64,000 bases of DNA from Micropterus salmoides (lineage: Eukaryota > Chordata > Actinopteri > Centrarchiformes > Centrarchidae). The stretch's first letter is position 1; each line of letters opens with the position of its first letter. Location: assembly GCF_014851395.1 (NCBI RefSeq), contig NW_024040040.1:21681000-21744999 (forward strand), read 5' to 3'. This document shows, one piece after another, positions 25,801 through 37,800 of the stretch. The notes below the pieces were generated by a model that had not been told where the DNA came from, ran no database searches, and worked only from the letters and a program-made list of their open reading frames with translations. The translations under genes and the position numbers were made by a program.

Positions 25801-28800
25801 CTTCCTATCAGAAAGGTAGGAAGGTATTTCAAATGTACAACTGCAGTACTTAAATCTAAGTAAAGTAATTTCCCTGACATTTTTGTGTTACTTTACTTTT
25901 AATAGACCCATGTAAGAGGTTTTATACTTCCTGTGAGTATAATCCAATCAATATTTTCATACTGTATATCCGTTGTGTAATTTGATAAATTGTGTTATTG
26001 TGATAAATCGCATCTCAGAGAAGACTCTGACTGCAACATGCGTCTTTGTAAAGAGAGAAACGGACAGAAAAAGTCTCAAACTCTGCCTGTCAGCTCGCTC
26101 TGCTCCGTTAAAACTGAATTTACCATACAGAATTGAATACGAGTGCACTCCAGATTTAGCTGCAGCCAGCTGACCGTGTGCTTCTCCCTATACCGCAGTT
26201 CTGTGTCCATGCATGCAGCAAACTGAAAGCACTGTCTGTCGGAGCGTCTACGTGAAAAGAGAAGGAAGACATTGCTGGTAGTATTGTCTTCAGAGTTGTT
26301 AAACACCTCAGCGCACTGAAGGAAGCCATCTGACTGTGTGAGGGGCAAGATCGTTGATGTCTGCAGGCAGAGTAGAGCTCTCCTGTCTGACTGGTCCACC
26401 AATAGCAGAGAAGATGACCCCTTGAGACACAGCCCCTCCTCATTTGCATAATGAGGCAGAAATGCATACAAAATTTAAAAAGACAGGCAGAAATAAATAC
26501 CATGGGAAAATAAATAAGGTAAATAAATACAAAGGAAGAATAAAACAGACAAAAATATTAAAACACACACATAAATAAATACATTAAAAAAATTAAATAA
26601 ATTGAATAAACAAATAAGGTAATTATAACAAAGGTGAATAAGTAAAGGCACTAATTAAAATATACATTTATGTCTCCTTGTATAATTTAATTACTACCTA
26701 CATTTATTTATTTACTTTATTTTTTTGTGTATTTAATTGGATGCTTATTTATTTATTGAGCATTTATTTATTTCTGTATTTATTTCTGACTGTGTCAGGA
26801 TCGGTCCTCCATAGCGGGGTGGGAGAGTTATCAAGCACGTAAAGTTTGGTTCAGATGTTAGCATGTACACTGAAGTTACAACAACTTCCTGTGTCATGGC
26901 GAAGACTTGATCTTGACGCCACGCCACGGACACACCCATTGACGAAAACTCGCAAATAGCACAACTTTTCATCTTCAATGCCTTTAGAAGGCACAGCACA
27001 AATTTGAAGTCGGTCGGACTAAATCCCTAGGAGGAGTTCGTTAAAGTACGAAGTGTGTAAATCATCCAAAATTTGACGTAAAATTCAAAATGGCCGACTT
27101 CCTGTTGATTTTAGGGCATCGCTCCAAGAGGCTTTTTGTGCGTCTGGACAAGATACACGTACCACAGAAAATTCGTGCACGTAGGTGAAACGTGCGGGGG
27201 GGCTGCTTCGTTAAAAGTCACTTCCTGTTGCCAGCAGGTGGCGCTATGACTGTGGGTGAATGTCAGCATGTACATGTGTTCAGGGCGGGACTCTCATCCT
27301 ACATGTACAGTTTGGTGCAGATGTGAGCATGTACACTGAAGTTACGACAACTTCCGTGTCATGGCGAAGAGCTGATCTTTGACGCCACGCCACGGACACG
27401 CCCATTGACGAAAACTTGCAAATAGCACAACTTTTCATCTTCAATGCCTTTAGAAGGCACAGCACAAATTTGAGGTCGGTCGGACTAATCCCTAGGAGGA
27501 GTTCGTTAAAGTACGAAGTGTGTAAATCATCCAAAATTTGACGTAAAATTCAAAATGGCCGACTTCCTGTTGGGTTTAGGCTATGGCTCCAAGAGACTTT
27601 TTTGTGCGTCTGGACAAGATACACGTACCACAGAAAATTCGTGCACGTAGGTGAAACGTGCGGCGGGGGCTGCTTCGTTAAAAGTCACTTCCTGTTGCCA
27701 GCAGGTGGCGCTATGACTGTGGGTGAATATCAGCATGTACATGTGTTCAGGGCGGGACTCTCATCCTACATGTACAGTTTGGTCCAGATGTGAGCATGTA
27801 CACTGAAGTACGACAACTTCCGTGTCATGGCGAAGAGTTGATCTTTGACGCCACGCCACGGACACGCCCATTGACGAAAACTTGCAAATAGCACAACTTT
27901 TCATCTTCAATGCCTTTAGAAGGCACAGCAGAAATTTGAGGTCGGTCGGACTAAATCCCTAGGAGGAGTTCGTTAAAGTACGAAGTGTGTAAATCATCCA
28001 AAATTTGACGTAAAATTCAAAATGGCCGACTTCCTGTTGGGTTTAGGCTATGGCTCCAAGAGACTTTTTTGTGCGTCTGGACAAGATACACGTACCACAG
28101 AAAATTCGTGCACGTAGGTGAAACGTGCGGCGGGGGCTGCTTCGTTAAAGGTCACTTTCTGTTGCCAGCAGGTGGCGCTATGACTGTGGGTGAATGTCGG
28201 CATGTACATGTGTTCAGGGCGGGACTCTCATCCTAGATGTACAGTTTGGTCCAGATGTGAGCATGTACACTGAAGTTACAACAACTTCCTGTTTCATAGC
28301 GAATCATCGACGCCACGGACACGCCCATTGACGAAAACGCGCAAATAGCACAACTTTTCATCGTCAATGCCTTTAGAAGGCACAGCAGAAATTTGACGTC
28401 GATCCGACTAAATCCCTAGGAGGAGTTCGTTAAAGTACGAAGTGTGTAAATCATCCAAAAATGGCCGTAAAATTCAAAATGGCCGACTTCCTGTTGACTT
28501 TAGGCTATGGGTTCTTGAGGCTTTTTTGTGCGTCTTGATATGATACATGTCCCCAGAAAATTTCGTACATGTAGGTTGAACGTGAACGAGGGGCTAATTT
28601 TTTCCAATTTTCTAGGTGGCGCTAGCGAGTCATTTTGCAACGCCCATGTGCGAAACTTGTAGAATACGAAATTTTTCACCGGTTCTGACATGTTTGCAAA
28701 TTTTGGTGAGTTTTCGAGTATGTTTAGGCCATGTCATTTGGCCTACTTTGCAGAAAAAAAAAAAAAAAAAAAAAATATAATCCGAGCAAATTCAATAGGG

Positions 28801-31800
28801 ACCTCACACGGTCGTGCTCGGGCCCTAATTAAAGCTGCAAGCAGCGTTGGGCGGGCCCTCGCACTTGTAAGCGCGTCCGCGTGTGAGCCGGCCGAGTTGC
28901 ATATTCTGGAGCTCTGCCGGTGCGGCTGTGAATTTCTACGCGGTTCCGACGCCGCATGAAGGTGTTATATGTCACTTCCTGTGTCCCCTATGTGGAGCTA
29001 CATAGCACTTGCCGCTATGAATATAAATCGGTATTGGTGTAGATGTCTGCGGGGTGGGAGAGTTATCAAGCACGTAAAGTTTGTTTCAGATGTGAGCATG
29101 TACACTGAACAATAATGTACCCAAACAATAAAATAAATTCCTTTTATATTTCCCTGCCTTGTTGTTTATGTGTACATACAGAGGAAGAATGTGAGAACAG
29201 CACACATTTCATCGTTACTGTGTGTTAGAGCATGGGAGAACAGTGGATACTTTTAATACAGCCCACACCCCTAATACTGTGTAACTATAACAAGTAGAGA
29301 ACAGAAGAAAAAGATGTTCTTTCTTTACAACTGTCTGCATAGCTTATTCATATTGTGTAATGAATGAAAATAAATAGGCCTACTAGGCTCCTCTCTACTT
29401 TGACATTTAAGATTAGCTGTTTGATCCACCTTCATACACATGTGACATTACTGTACAACTTGAGAAAGGTGAGTTGTTTTCTGCTCCAGCCTGCCTAAAA
29501 GAAAAGCGTTTTTGGGATTAAATGGACTTTATTAGCTGCTGCAGTGCAGGATGAACTCAGAATAGACCCATTTCTCACCTTATTATTCTAAATCATGCAA
29601 CGAAGAAGAAGAAATGCATAATAAATCCTGGGACAAAATCTGTCCACAGCATGTAGTCTGATGAACAAGACTTGTGTTATAGCTGACTTGGGCAGTGAAA
29701 TGTTTAATTTTTTTAATTCATGTGGTCATAGTTGTCCACAACTCAAATCAGAATATAAGAAGAAATGTTTTATACCACCTCAAGAAGGCTTCCTATCAGA
29801 AAGGTAGGAAGGTATTTCAAATGTACAACTGCAGTACTTAATCTAAGTAAAGTAATTTCCCTGACATTACTGTGTTACGCATGTAACAGGTTTTATACTT
29901 CCTGTGAGTATAATCCAATCAATCTTATTTTCATACTGTATATCCGTTGTGTAATTTGATAAATTGTGTTGTATGTGGTGCTCGCATCGTACTACTGAGA
30001 CTTCATTGCCCTCTTCAGAGAAGACTCTGACTGCAACATGCGTCTTTGTAAAGAGAGAAACGGACAGAAAAAGTCTCTAACTCTGCCTGTCAGCTCGCTC
30101 TGCTCCGTTAAAACTGAATTTACCATACAGAATTGAATACGAGTGCACTCCAGATTTAGCTGCAGCCAGCTGACCGTGTGCTTCTCCCTATACCGCAGTT
30201 CTGTGTCCATGCATGCAGCAAACTGAAAGCACTGTCTGTCGGAGCGTCTACGTGAAAAGAGAAGGAAGACATTGCTGGTAGTATTGTCTTCAGAGTTGTT
30301 AAACACCTCAGCGCACTGAAGGAAGCCATCTGACTGTGTGAGGGGCAAGATCGTTGATGTCTGCAGGCAGAGTAGAGCTCTCCTGTCTGACTGGTCCACC
30401 AATAGCAGAGAAGATGACCCCTTGAGACACAGCCCCTCCTCATTTGCATAATGAGGCAGAAATGCATACAAAAATTTAAAAAAGACAGGCAGAAATAAAT
30501 ACCATGGGTGAAAATAAATAAGGTAAATAAATACAAAGGAAGAATAAAACAGACAAAAATATTAAAACACACACATAAATAAATACATAAAAAAAATTAG
30601 TAATAAATAAAGTTGAATAAATAAATAAGGTAATTATAACAAAGGTGAATAAGTAAAGGCACTAATTAAAATATAACATTTATGTCTCCTTGTATAATTT
30701 AATTACTACCTACATTTATTTATTTACTTTATTTTTTTGTGTATTTAATTGGATGCTTATTTATTTATTGAGCATTTATTTATTTCTGTATTTATTTCTG
30801 ACTGTGTCAGGATCGGTCCTCCATACGGGGTGGGAGAGTTATCAAGCACGTAAAGTTTGGTTCAGATGTGAGCATGTACACTGAAGTTACAACAACTTCC
30901 TGTGTCATGGCGAAGACTTGATCTCTGACGCCACGCCACGGACACACCCATTGACGAAAACTCGCAAATAGCACAACTTTTCATCTTCAATGCCTTTAGA
31001 AGGCACAGCACAAATTTGAAGTCGGTCGGACTAAATCCCTAGGAGGAGTTCGTTAAAGTACGAAGTGTGTAAATCATCCAAAATTTGACGTAAAATTCAA
31101 AATGGCCGACTTCCTGTTGATTTTAGGGCATCGCTCCAAGAGGCTTTTTTGTGCGTCTGGACAAGATACACGTACCACAGAAAATTCGTGCACGTAGGTG
31201 AAACGTGCGGCGGGGGCTGCTTCGTTAAAAGTCACTTCCTGTTGCCAGCAGGTGGCGCTATGACTGTGGGTGAATGTCAGCATGTACATGTGTTCAGGGC
31301 GGGACTCTCATCCTACATGTACAGTTTGGTCAGATGTGAGCATGTACACTGAAGTTACGACAACTTCCGTGTCATGGCGAAGAGTTGATCTTTGACGCCA
31401 CGCCACGGACACGCCCATTGACGAAAACTTGCAAATAGCACAACTTTTCATCTTCAATGCCTTTAGAAGGCACAGCAGAAATTTGAGGTCGGTCGGACTA
31501 AATCCCTAGGAGGAGTTCGTTAAAGTACGAAGTGTGTAAATCATCCAAAATTTGACGTAAAATTCAAAATGGCCGACTTCCTGTTGGGTTTAGGCTATGG
31601 CTCCAAGAGACTTTTTTGTGCGTCTGGACAAGATACACGTACCACAGAAAATTCGTGCACGTAGGTGAAACGTGCGGCGGGGGCTGCTTCGTTAAAAGTC
31701 ACTTCCTGTTGCCAGCAGGTGGCGCTATGACTGTGGGTGAATGTCAGCATGTACATGTGTTCAGGGCGGGACTCTCATCCTACATGTACAGTTTGGTCCA

Positions 31801-34800
31801 GATGTGAGCATGTACACTGAATTACGACAACTTCCGTGTCATGGCGAAGAGTTGATCTTTGACGCCACGCCACGGACACGCCCATTGACGAAAACTTGCA
31901 AATAGCACAACTTTTCATCTTCAATGCCTTTAGAAGGCACAGCAGAAATTTGAGGTCGGTCGGACTAAATCCCTAGGAGGAGTTCGTTAAAGTACGAAGT
32001 GTGTAAATCATCCAAAATTTGACGTAAAATTCAAAATGGCCGACTTCCTGTTGGGTTTAGGCTATGGCTCCAAGAGACTTTTTTGTGCGTCTGGACAAGA
32101 TACACGTACCACAGAAAATTCGTGCACGTAGGTGAAACATGCGGCGGGGGCTGCTTCGTTAAAGGTCACTTTCTATTGCCAGCAGGTGGCGCTATGACTG
32201 TGGGTGAATGTCGGCATGTACATGTGTTCAGGGCGGGACTCTCATCCTAGATGTACAGTTTGGTCCAGATGTGAGCATGTACACTGAAGTTACAACAACT
32301 TCCTGTTTCATAGCGAATCATCGACGCCACGGACACGCCCATTGACGAAAACGCGCAAATAGCACAACTTTTCATCGTCAGTGCCTTTCGAAGGCACAGC
32401 ACAAATTTGACGTCGATCCGACTAAATCCCTAGGAGGAGTTCGTTAAAGTACGAAGTGTGTAAATCATCCAAAAATGGCCGTAAAATTCAAAATGGCCGA
32501 CTTCCTGTTGACTTTAGGCTATGGGTTCTTGAGGCTTATTTGTGCGTCTTGATACGATACATGTCCCCAGAAAATTTCGTACATGTATGTTGAACGTGAA
32601 CGAGGGGCTAATTTTTTCCAATTTTCTAGGTGGCGCTAGCGAGTCATTTTGCAACGCCCATGTGCGAAACTTGTAGAATACGAAATTTTTCACCGGTTCT
32701 GACATGTTTGCAAATTTTGGTGAGTTTTCGAGAATGTTTAGGCCATGTCAGTTGAGCCTACTTTGCAGAAAAAAGAAAAAAAAAAAAATAATAATAATAA
32801 TCCGAGCAAATTCAATAGGGACCTCACACGGTCGTGCTCGGGCCCTAATAAAAAATAATCCGAGCAAATTCAATAGGGACCTCACACGGTCGTGCTCGGG
32901 CCCTAATAAAAAATAATCCGAGCAAATTCAATAGGGACCTCGCATGGTCGTGCTCGGGCCCTAATAAAAAAAATAATAATCCGAGCAAATTCAATAGGGA
33001 CCTCGCACGGTCGTGCTCGGGCCCTAAATAATCCGAGCAAATTCAATAGGGACCTCGCACGGTCGTGCTCGGGCCCTAACAATCTGAGCAAATTCAATAG
33101 GGACCTCGCACGGTCGTGCTCGGGCCCTAAAAATATATAATATTAGCAAATTCAATAGGGACCTCGCACGGTCGTGCTCGGGCCCTCATAATCTTAGCAA
33201 ATTCAATAGGGACCTCGCACGGTCGTGCTCGGGCCCTAATAAAATAATTTTAGCAAATACAATAGGGAGCTCGCACGGTCGTGCTCGGGCCCTAAATATA
33301 TAATCTTAGCAAATTCAATAGGGACATCACACGGTCGTGCTCGGGCCCTAATAATCTTAGCAAATTCAATAGGGACCTCACACGGTCGTGCTCGGGCCCT
33401 AATAATAATCTTAGCAAATTCAATAGGGACCTCGCATGGTCGTGCTCGGGCCCTAAAAATATAAAGCAAGTAAGTTGCTGGAAACAAGGGAAAGCCGAAG
33501 TCGCGGCGCTTCGCGCATGTGGCTTGAGAGGCACAAAGAAATCTTCGAGGCAATGCCGGGCCGGACTCCTTAGGGCGTTGCTGGGAGAAGGGACACACTC
33601 CGTAAGCGTGTAGAGCAGAGAGCTAGAGCGAAGTGACCCGAGAACAAGAGAGAGAGTGTTTTGTTGTCTAGGGCGTGTCTCAGGAGGAGGGCTTTGAGAC
33701 TGAGAAAAGCAGAAAACCACTGAGAGAGGCTGTCCCTTAACTTCAATATCTATTTTAAAATCTATTTGTGCGTATTTTAATCATATATCTTGCCACAATC
33801 AAACCTTAATTGTCATAACAGTTATACCGTTCTTAGCTTCAAGCATTTGATAAAAAGGAAAGGAAACAATTACTTAATTGTTGTAATGATTGGAATGGTT
33901 ACCAGTTTAACACATTTTCAGGATTTCAGAATGAAAGAGACTTAACTCAATATTTCCTGGATAATATTGGCTGTTACACATTCTTACTTAGAGCATATAA
34001 GCAAGTTAGATGAACATGTCATCAGATTATACCCAATAAAATACAGAGTGATACATTAAAACAGTGGGAGAGGCATTAAAGGGCCAAAACAGGGACCTGT
34101 AATACTTAGTTTGTCCTCTTGGGGGACACTGGTTCCACGAGAGAACAATTGATCCTTTCACTAGGGAAGAAATGGTTATTAGGGCCCGAGCACGACCGTG
34201 CGAGGTCCCTATTGAATTTGCTCGGATTTTTAGGGCCCGAGCACGACCGTGCGAGGTCCCTATTGAATTTGCTCGGATTATTTTTAGGGCCCGAGCACGA
34301 CCGTGCGAGGTCCCTATTGAATTTGCTCGGATTATTTTATTTTTTCTTTTTTAGGGCCCGAGCACGACCGTGCGAGGTCCCTATTGAAATTGCTCGGATT
34401 ATTATTAGGGCCCGAGCACGACCGTGCGAGGTCCCTATTGAAATTGCTCGGATTATTTATTTATTTATTTATTTATTTTTTTTTATTTTTTTTTTTCTGC
34501 AAAGTAGGCCCAAATGACATGGCCTAAACATACTCGAAAACTCACCAAAATTTGCAAACATGTCAGAACCGGTGAAAAATTTCGTATTCTACAAGTTTCG
34601 CACATGGGCGTGGCAAAATGACTCGCTAGCGCCACCTAGAAAATTGGAAAAGATTAGCCCCTCGTTCACGTTCAACCTACATGTACGAAATTTTCTGGGG
34701 ACATGTATCGTATCAAGACGCACAAAAAAGCCTCAAGAACCCATAGCCTAAAGTCAACAGGAAGTCGGCCATTTTGAATTTTACGGCCATTTTTGGATGA

Positions 34801-37800
34801 TTTACACACTTCGTACTTTAACGAACTCCTCCTAGGGATTTAGTCGGATCGATGTCAAATTTCTGCTGTGCCTTCTAAAGGCATTGACGATGAAAAGTTG
34901 TGCTATTTGCGAGTTTTCGTCAATGGGCGTGTCCGTGGCGTCGATGATTCGCTATGAAACAGGAAGTTGTTGTAACTCCAGTGTACATGCTCACATCTGG
35001 ACCAAACTGTACATGTAGGATGAGAGTCCCGCCCTGAACACATGTACATGCTGACATTCACCCACAGTCATAGCGCCACCTGCTGGCAACAGAAAGTGAC
35101 TTTTAACGAAGCAGCCCCCGCCGCACGTTTCACCTACGTGCACGAATTTTCTGTGGTACGTGTATCTTGTCCAGACGCACAAAAAAGTCTCTTGGAGCCA
35201 TAGCCTAAACCCAACAGGAAGTCGGCCATTTTGAATTTTACGTCAAATTTTGGATGATTTACACACTTCGTACTTTAACGAACTCCTCCTAGGGATTTAG
35301 TCCGACCGACCTCAAATTTCTGCTGTGCCTTCTAAAGGCATTGAAGATGAAAAGTTGTGCTATTTGCAAGTTTTCGTCAATGGGCGTGTCCGTTGCGTGG
35401 CGTCAAAGATCAGCTCTTCGCCATGACACGGAAGTTGTCGTAACTTCAGTGTACATGCTCACATCTTCACCAAACTGTACATGTAGGATGAGAGTCCCGC
35501 CCTGAACACGTGTACATGCTGACATTCACCCACAGTCATAGCGCCACCTGCTGGCAAAAGGAAGTGACTTTTAACAAAGCAGCCCCCGCCGCACGTTTCA
35601 CCTACGTGCACGAATTTTCTGTGGTACGTGTATCTTGTCCAGACGCACAAAAAAGCCTCTTGGAGTGATGCCCTAAAATCAACAGGAAGTCGGCCATTTT
35701 GAATTTTACGTCAAATTTTGGATGATTTACACACTTCGTACTTTAACAAACTCCTCCTAGGGATTTAGTCCGACCGACCTCAAATTTCTGCTGTGCCTTC
35801 TAAAGGCATTGAAGATGAAAAGTTGTGCTATTTGCAAGTTTTCGTCAATGGGTGTGTCCGTCGCGTGGCGTCAGAGATCAAGTCTTCGCCATGACACAGG
35901 AAGTTGTTGTAACTTCAGTGTACATGCTCACATCTTAACCAAACTTTACGTGCTTGATAACTCTCCCACCCCGTTATGGAGGACCGATCCTGACACAGCC
36001 AGAAATAAATACAGAAATAAATAAATGCTCAATAAATAAATAAGCATCCAATTAAATACACAAAAAAATAAAGTAAATAAATAAATGTAGGTAGTAATTA
36101 AATTATACAAGGAGACATAAATGTTTATATTTTAATTAGTGCCTTTACTTATTCACCTTTGTTATAATTACCTTATTTGTTTATTCAACTTTATTTATTA
36201 CTAATTTTTTAATGTATTTATTTATGTGTGTGTTTTAATATTTTGTCTGTTTTATTCTTCCTTTGTATTTATTTACCTTATTTATTTTCACCCATGGTAT
36301 TTATTTCTGCCTGTCTTTTTTAAATTTTTTTATGCATTTCTGCCTCATTATGCAAATGAGGAGGGGCTGTGTCTCAAGGGGTCATCTTCTCTGCTATTGG
36401 TGGACCAGTCAGACAGGAGAGCTCCTACTCTGCCTGCAGACATCAACGATCTTGCCCCTCACACAGTCAGATGGCTTCCTTCAGTGCGCTGAGGTGTTTA
36501 ACAACTCTGAAGACAATACTACCAGCAATGTCTTCCTTGTCTTTTCACGTAGACGCTCCGACAGACAGTGCTTTCAGTTTGCTGCATGCATGGACACAGA
36601 ACTGCGGTATAGGGAGAAGCACACGGTCAGCTGGCTGCAGCTAAATCTGGAGTGCACTCGTATTCAATTCTGTATGGTAAATTCAGTTTTAACGGAGCAG
36701 AGCGAGCTGACAGGCAGAGTTAGAGACTTTTTCTGTCCGTTTCTCTCTTTACAAAGACGCATGTTGCAGTCAGAGTCTTCTCTGAGATGCGAGCACGACA
36801 TACAACACAATTTATCAAATTACACAACGGATATACAGTATGAAAATAAGATTGATTGGATTATACTCACAGGAAGTATAAAACCTGTTACATGCGTCTA
36901 TTAAAAGTAAAGTAACACAAAAATGTCAGGGAAATTACTTTACTTAGATTTAAGTACTGCAGTTGTACATTTGAAATACCTTCCTACCTTTCTGATAGGA
37001 AGCCTTCTTGAGGTGGTATAAAACATTTCTTCTTATATTCTGATTTGAGTTGTGGACAACTATGACCACATGAATTAAAAAAACATTTCACTGCCCAAGT
37101 CAGCTATAACACAAGTCTTGTTCATCAGACTACATGCTGTACAGTATTTGACTACAGATTTTGTCCCAGGATTTATTATGCATTTCTTCTTCTTCGTTGC
37201 ATGATTTAGAATAATAAGGTGAGAAATGGGTCTATTCTGAGTTCATCCTGCACTGCAGCAGCTAATAAAGTCCATTTAATCCCAAAAACGCTTTTCTTTT
37301 AGGCAGGCTGGAGCAGAAAACAACTCACCTTTCTCAAGTTGTACAGTAATGTCACATATGTATGAAGGTGGATCAAACAAGCTAATCTTAAATGTCAAAG
37401 TAGAGAGGATCCTAGTAGGCCTATTTATTTTCATTCATTACACAATATGAATAAGCTATGCAGACAGTTGTAAAGAAAGAACATCTTTTTCTTCTGTTCT
37501 CTACTTGTTATAGTTACACAGTATTAGGGGTGTGGGCTGTATTAAAAGTATCCACTGTTCTCCCATGCTCTAACACACAGTAACGATGAAATGTGTGCTG
37601 TTCTCACATTCTCCCTCTGTATGTACACATAAACAACAAGGCAGGGAAATATAAAAGGAATTTATTTTATAGTTTGGGTACATTATTGTTCAGTGTACAT
37701 GTTCACATCTGAAACAAACTTTACGTGCTTGATAACTGTCCCACCCCGCAGACATCTACACACCAATACCGATTTATATTCATAGCGGCAAGTGCTATGT

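Larger units (their letters stand above)
24880..28828 (+). mobile_element. 4-kb unit 1 (complete, 3949 bp)
   Basis: Order of parts: head TTAAAGCTGCAAGCAGCG (with a ~60-bp deletion after GCACTTATAG); middle segment 25113-26812; three 467-bp monomers with CTCF-like cores at 27231, 27698 and 28165; a diverged terminal monomer (TTTCTAGGTGGCGCTAGCGA); poly-A; and a tail ending GGGCCCTAA at 28828. It is non-autonomous, with no Rep, helicase or transposase frame. Head and tail each carry a hairpin with a 5-bp core stem and 2-nt loop (GCTGCAAGCAGC; GCACGGTCGTGC). The class is inferred to be rolling-circle-like. Confidence 0.85.
28830..33456 (+). mobile_element. 4-kb unit 2 with a 12-tail 3' array
   Basis: Joined head-to-tail to unit 1. 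It has a full head with GCGCGTCCGCGTGTGAGCC, the middle segment, three monomers, a terminal monomer and poly-A. The first tail ends at 32848 and eleven more tails follow to 33456. No enzyme gene is present. Confidence 0.85.

Noticed and set aside
27602..27793. A 63-codon frame (CVWTRYTYHRKFVHVGETCG) found in nearly every monomer.
   Set aside because: It is a shadow of the 467-bp monomer. It has frameshifted or alternative ends in several copies, and its conservation is explained by recent copying.
32797..33456. Regularly spaced ~48-bp repeats with short variable linkers, CRISPR-like at first sight.
   Set aside because: The genome is eukaryotic, the linkers are only A/T scraps of uneven length, and the same repeat is the 3' tail of an interspersed element.
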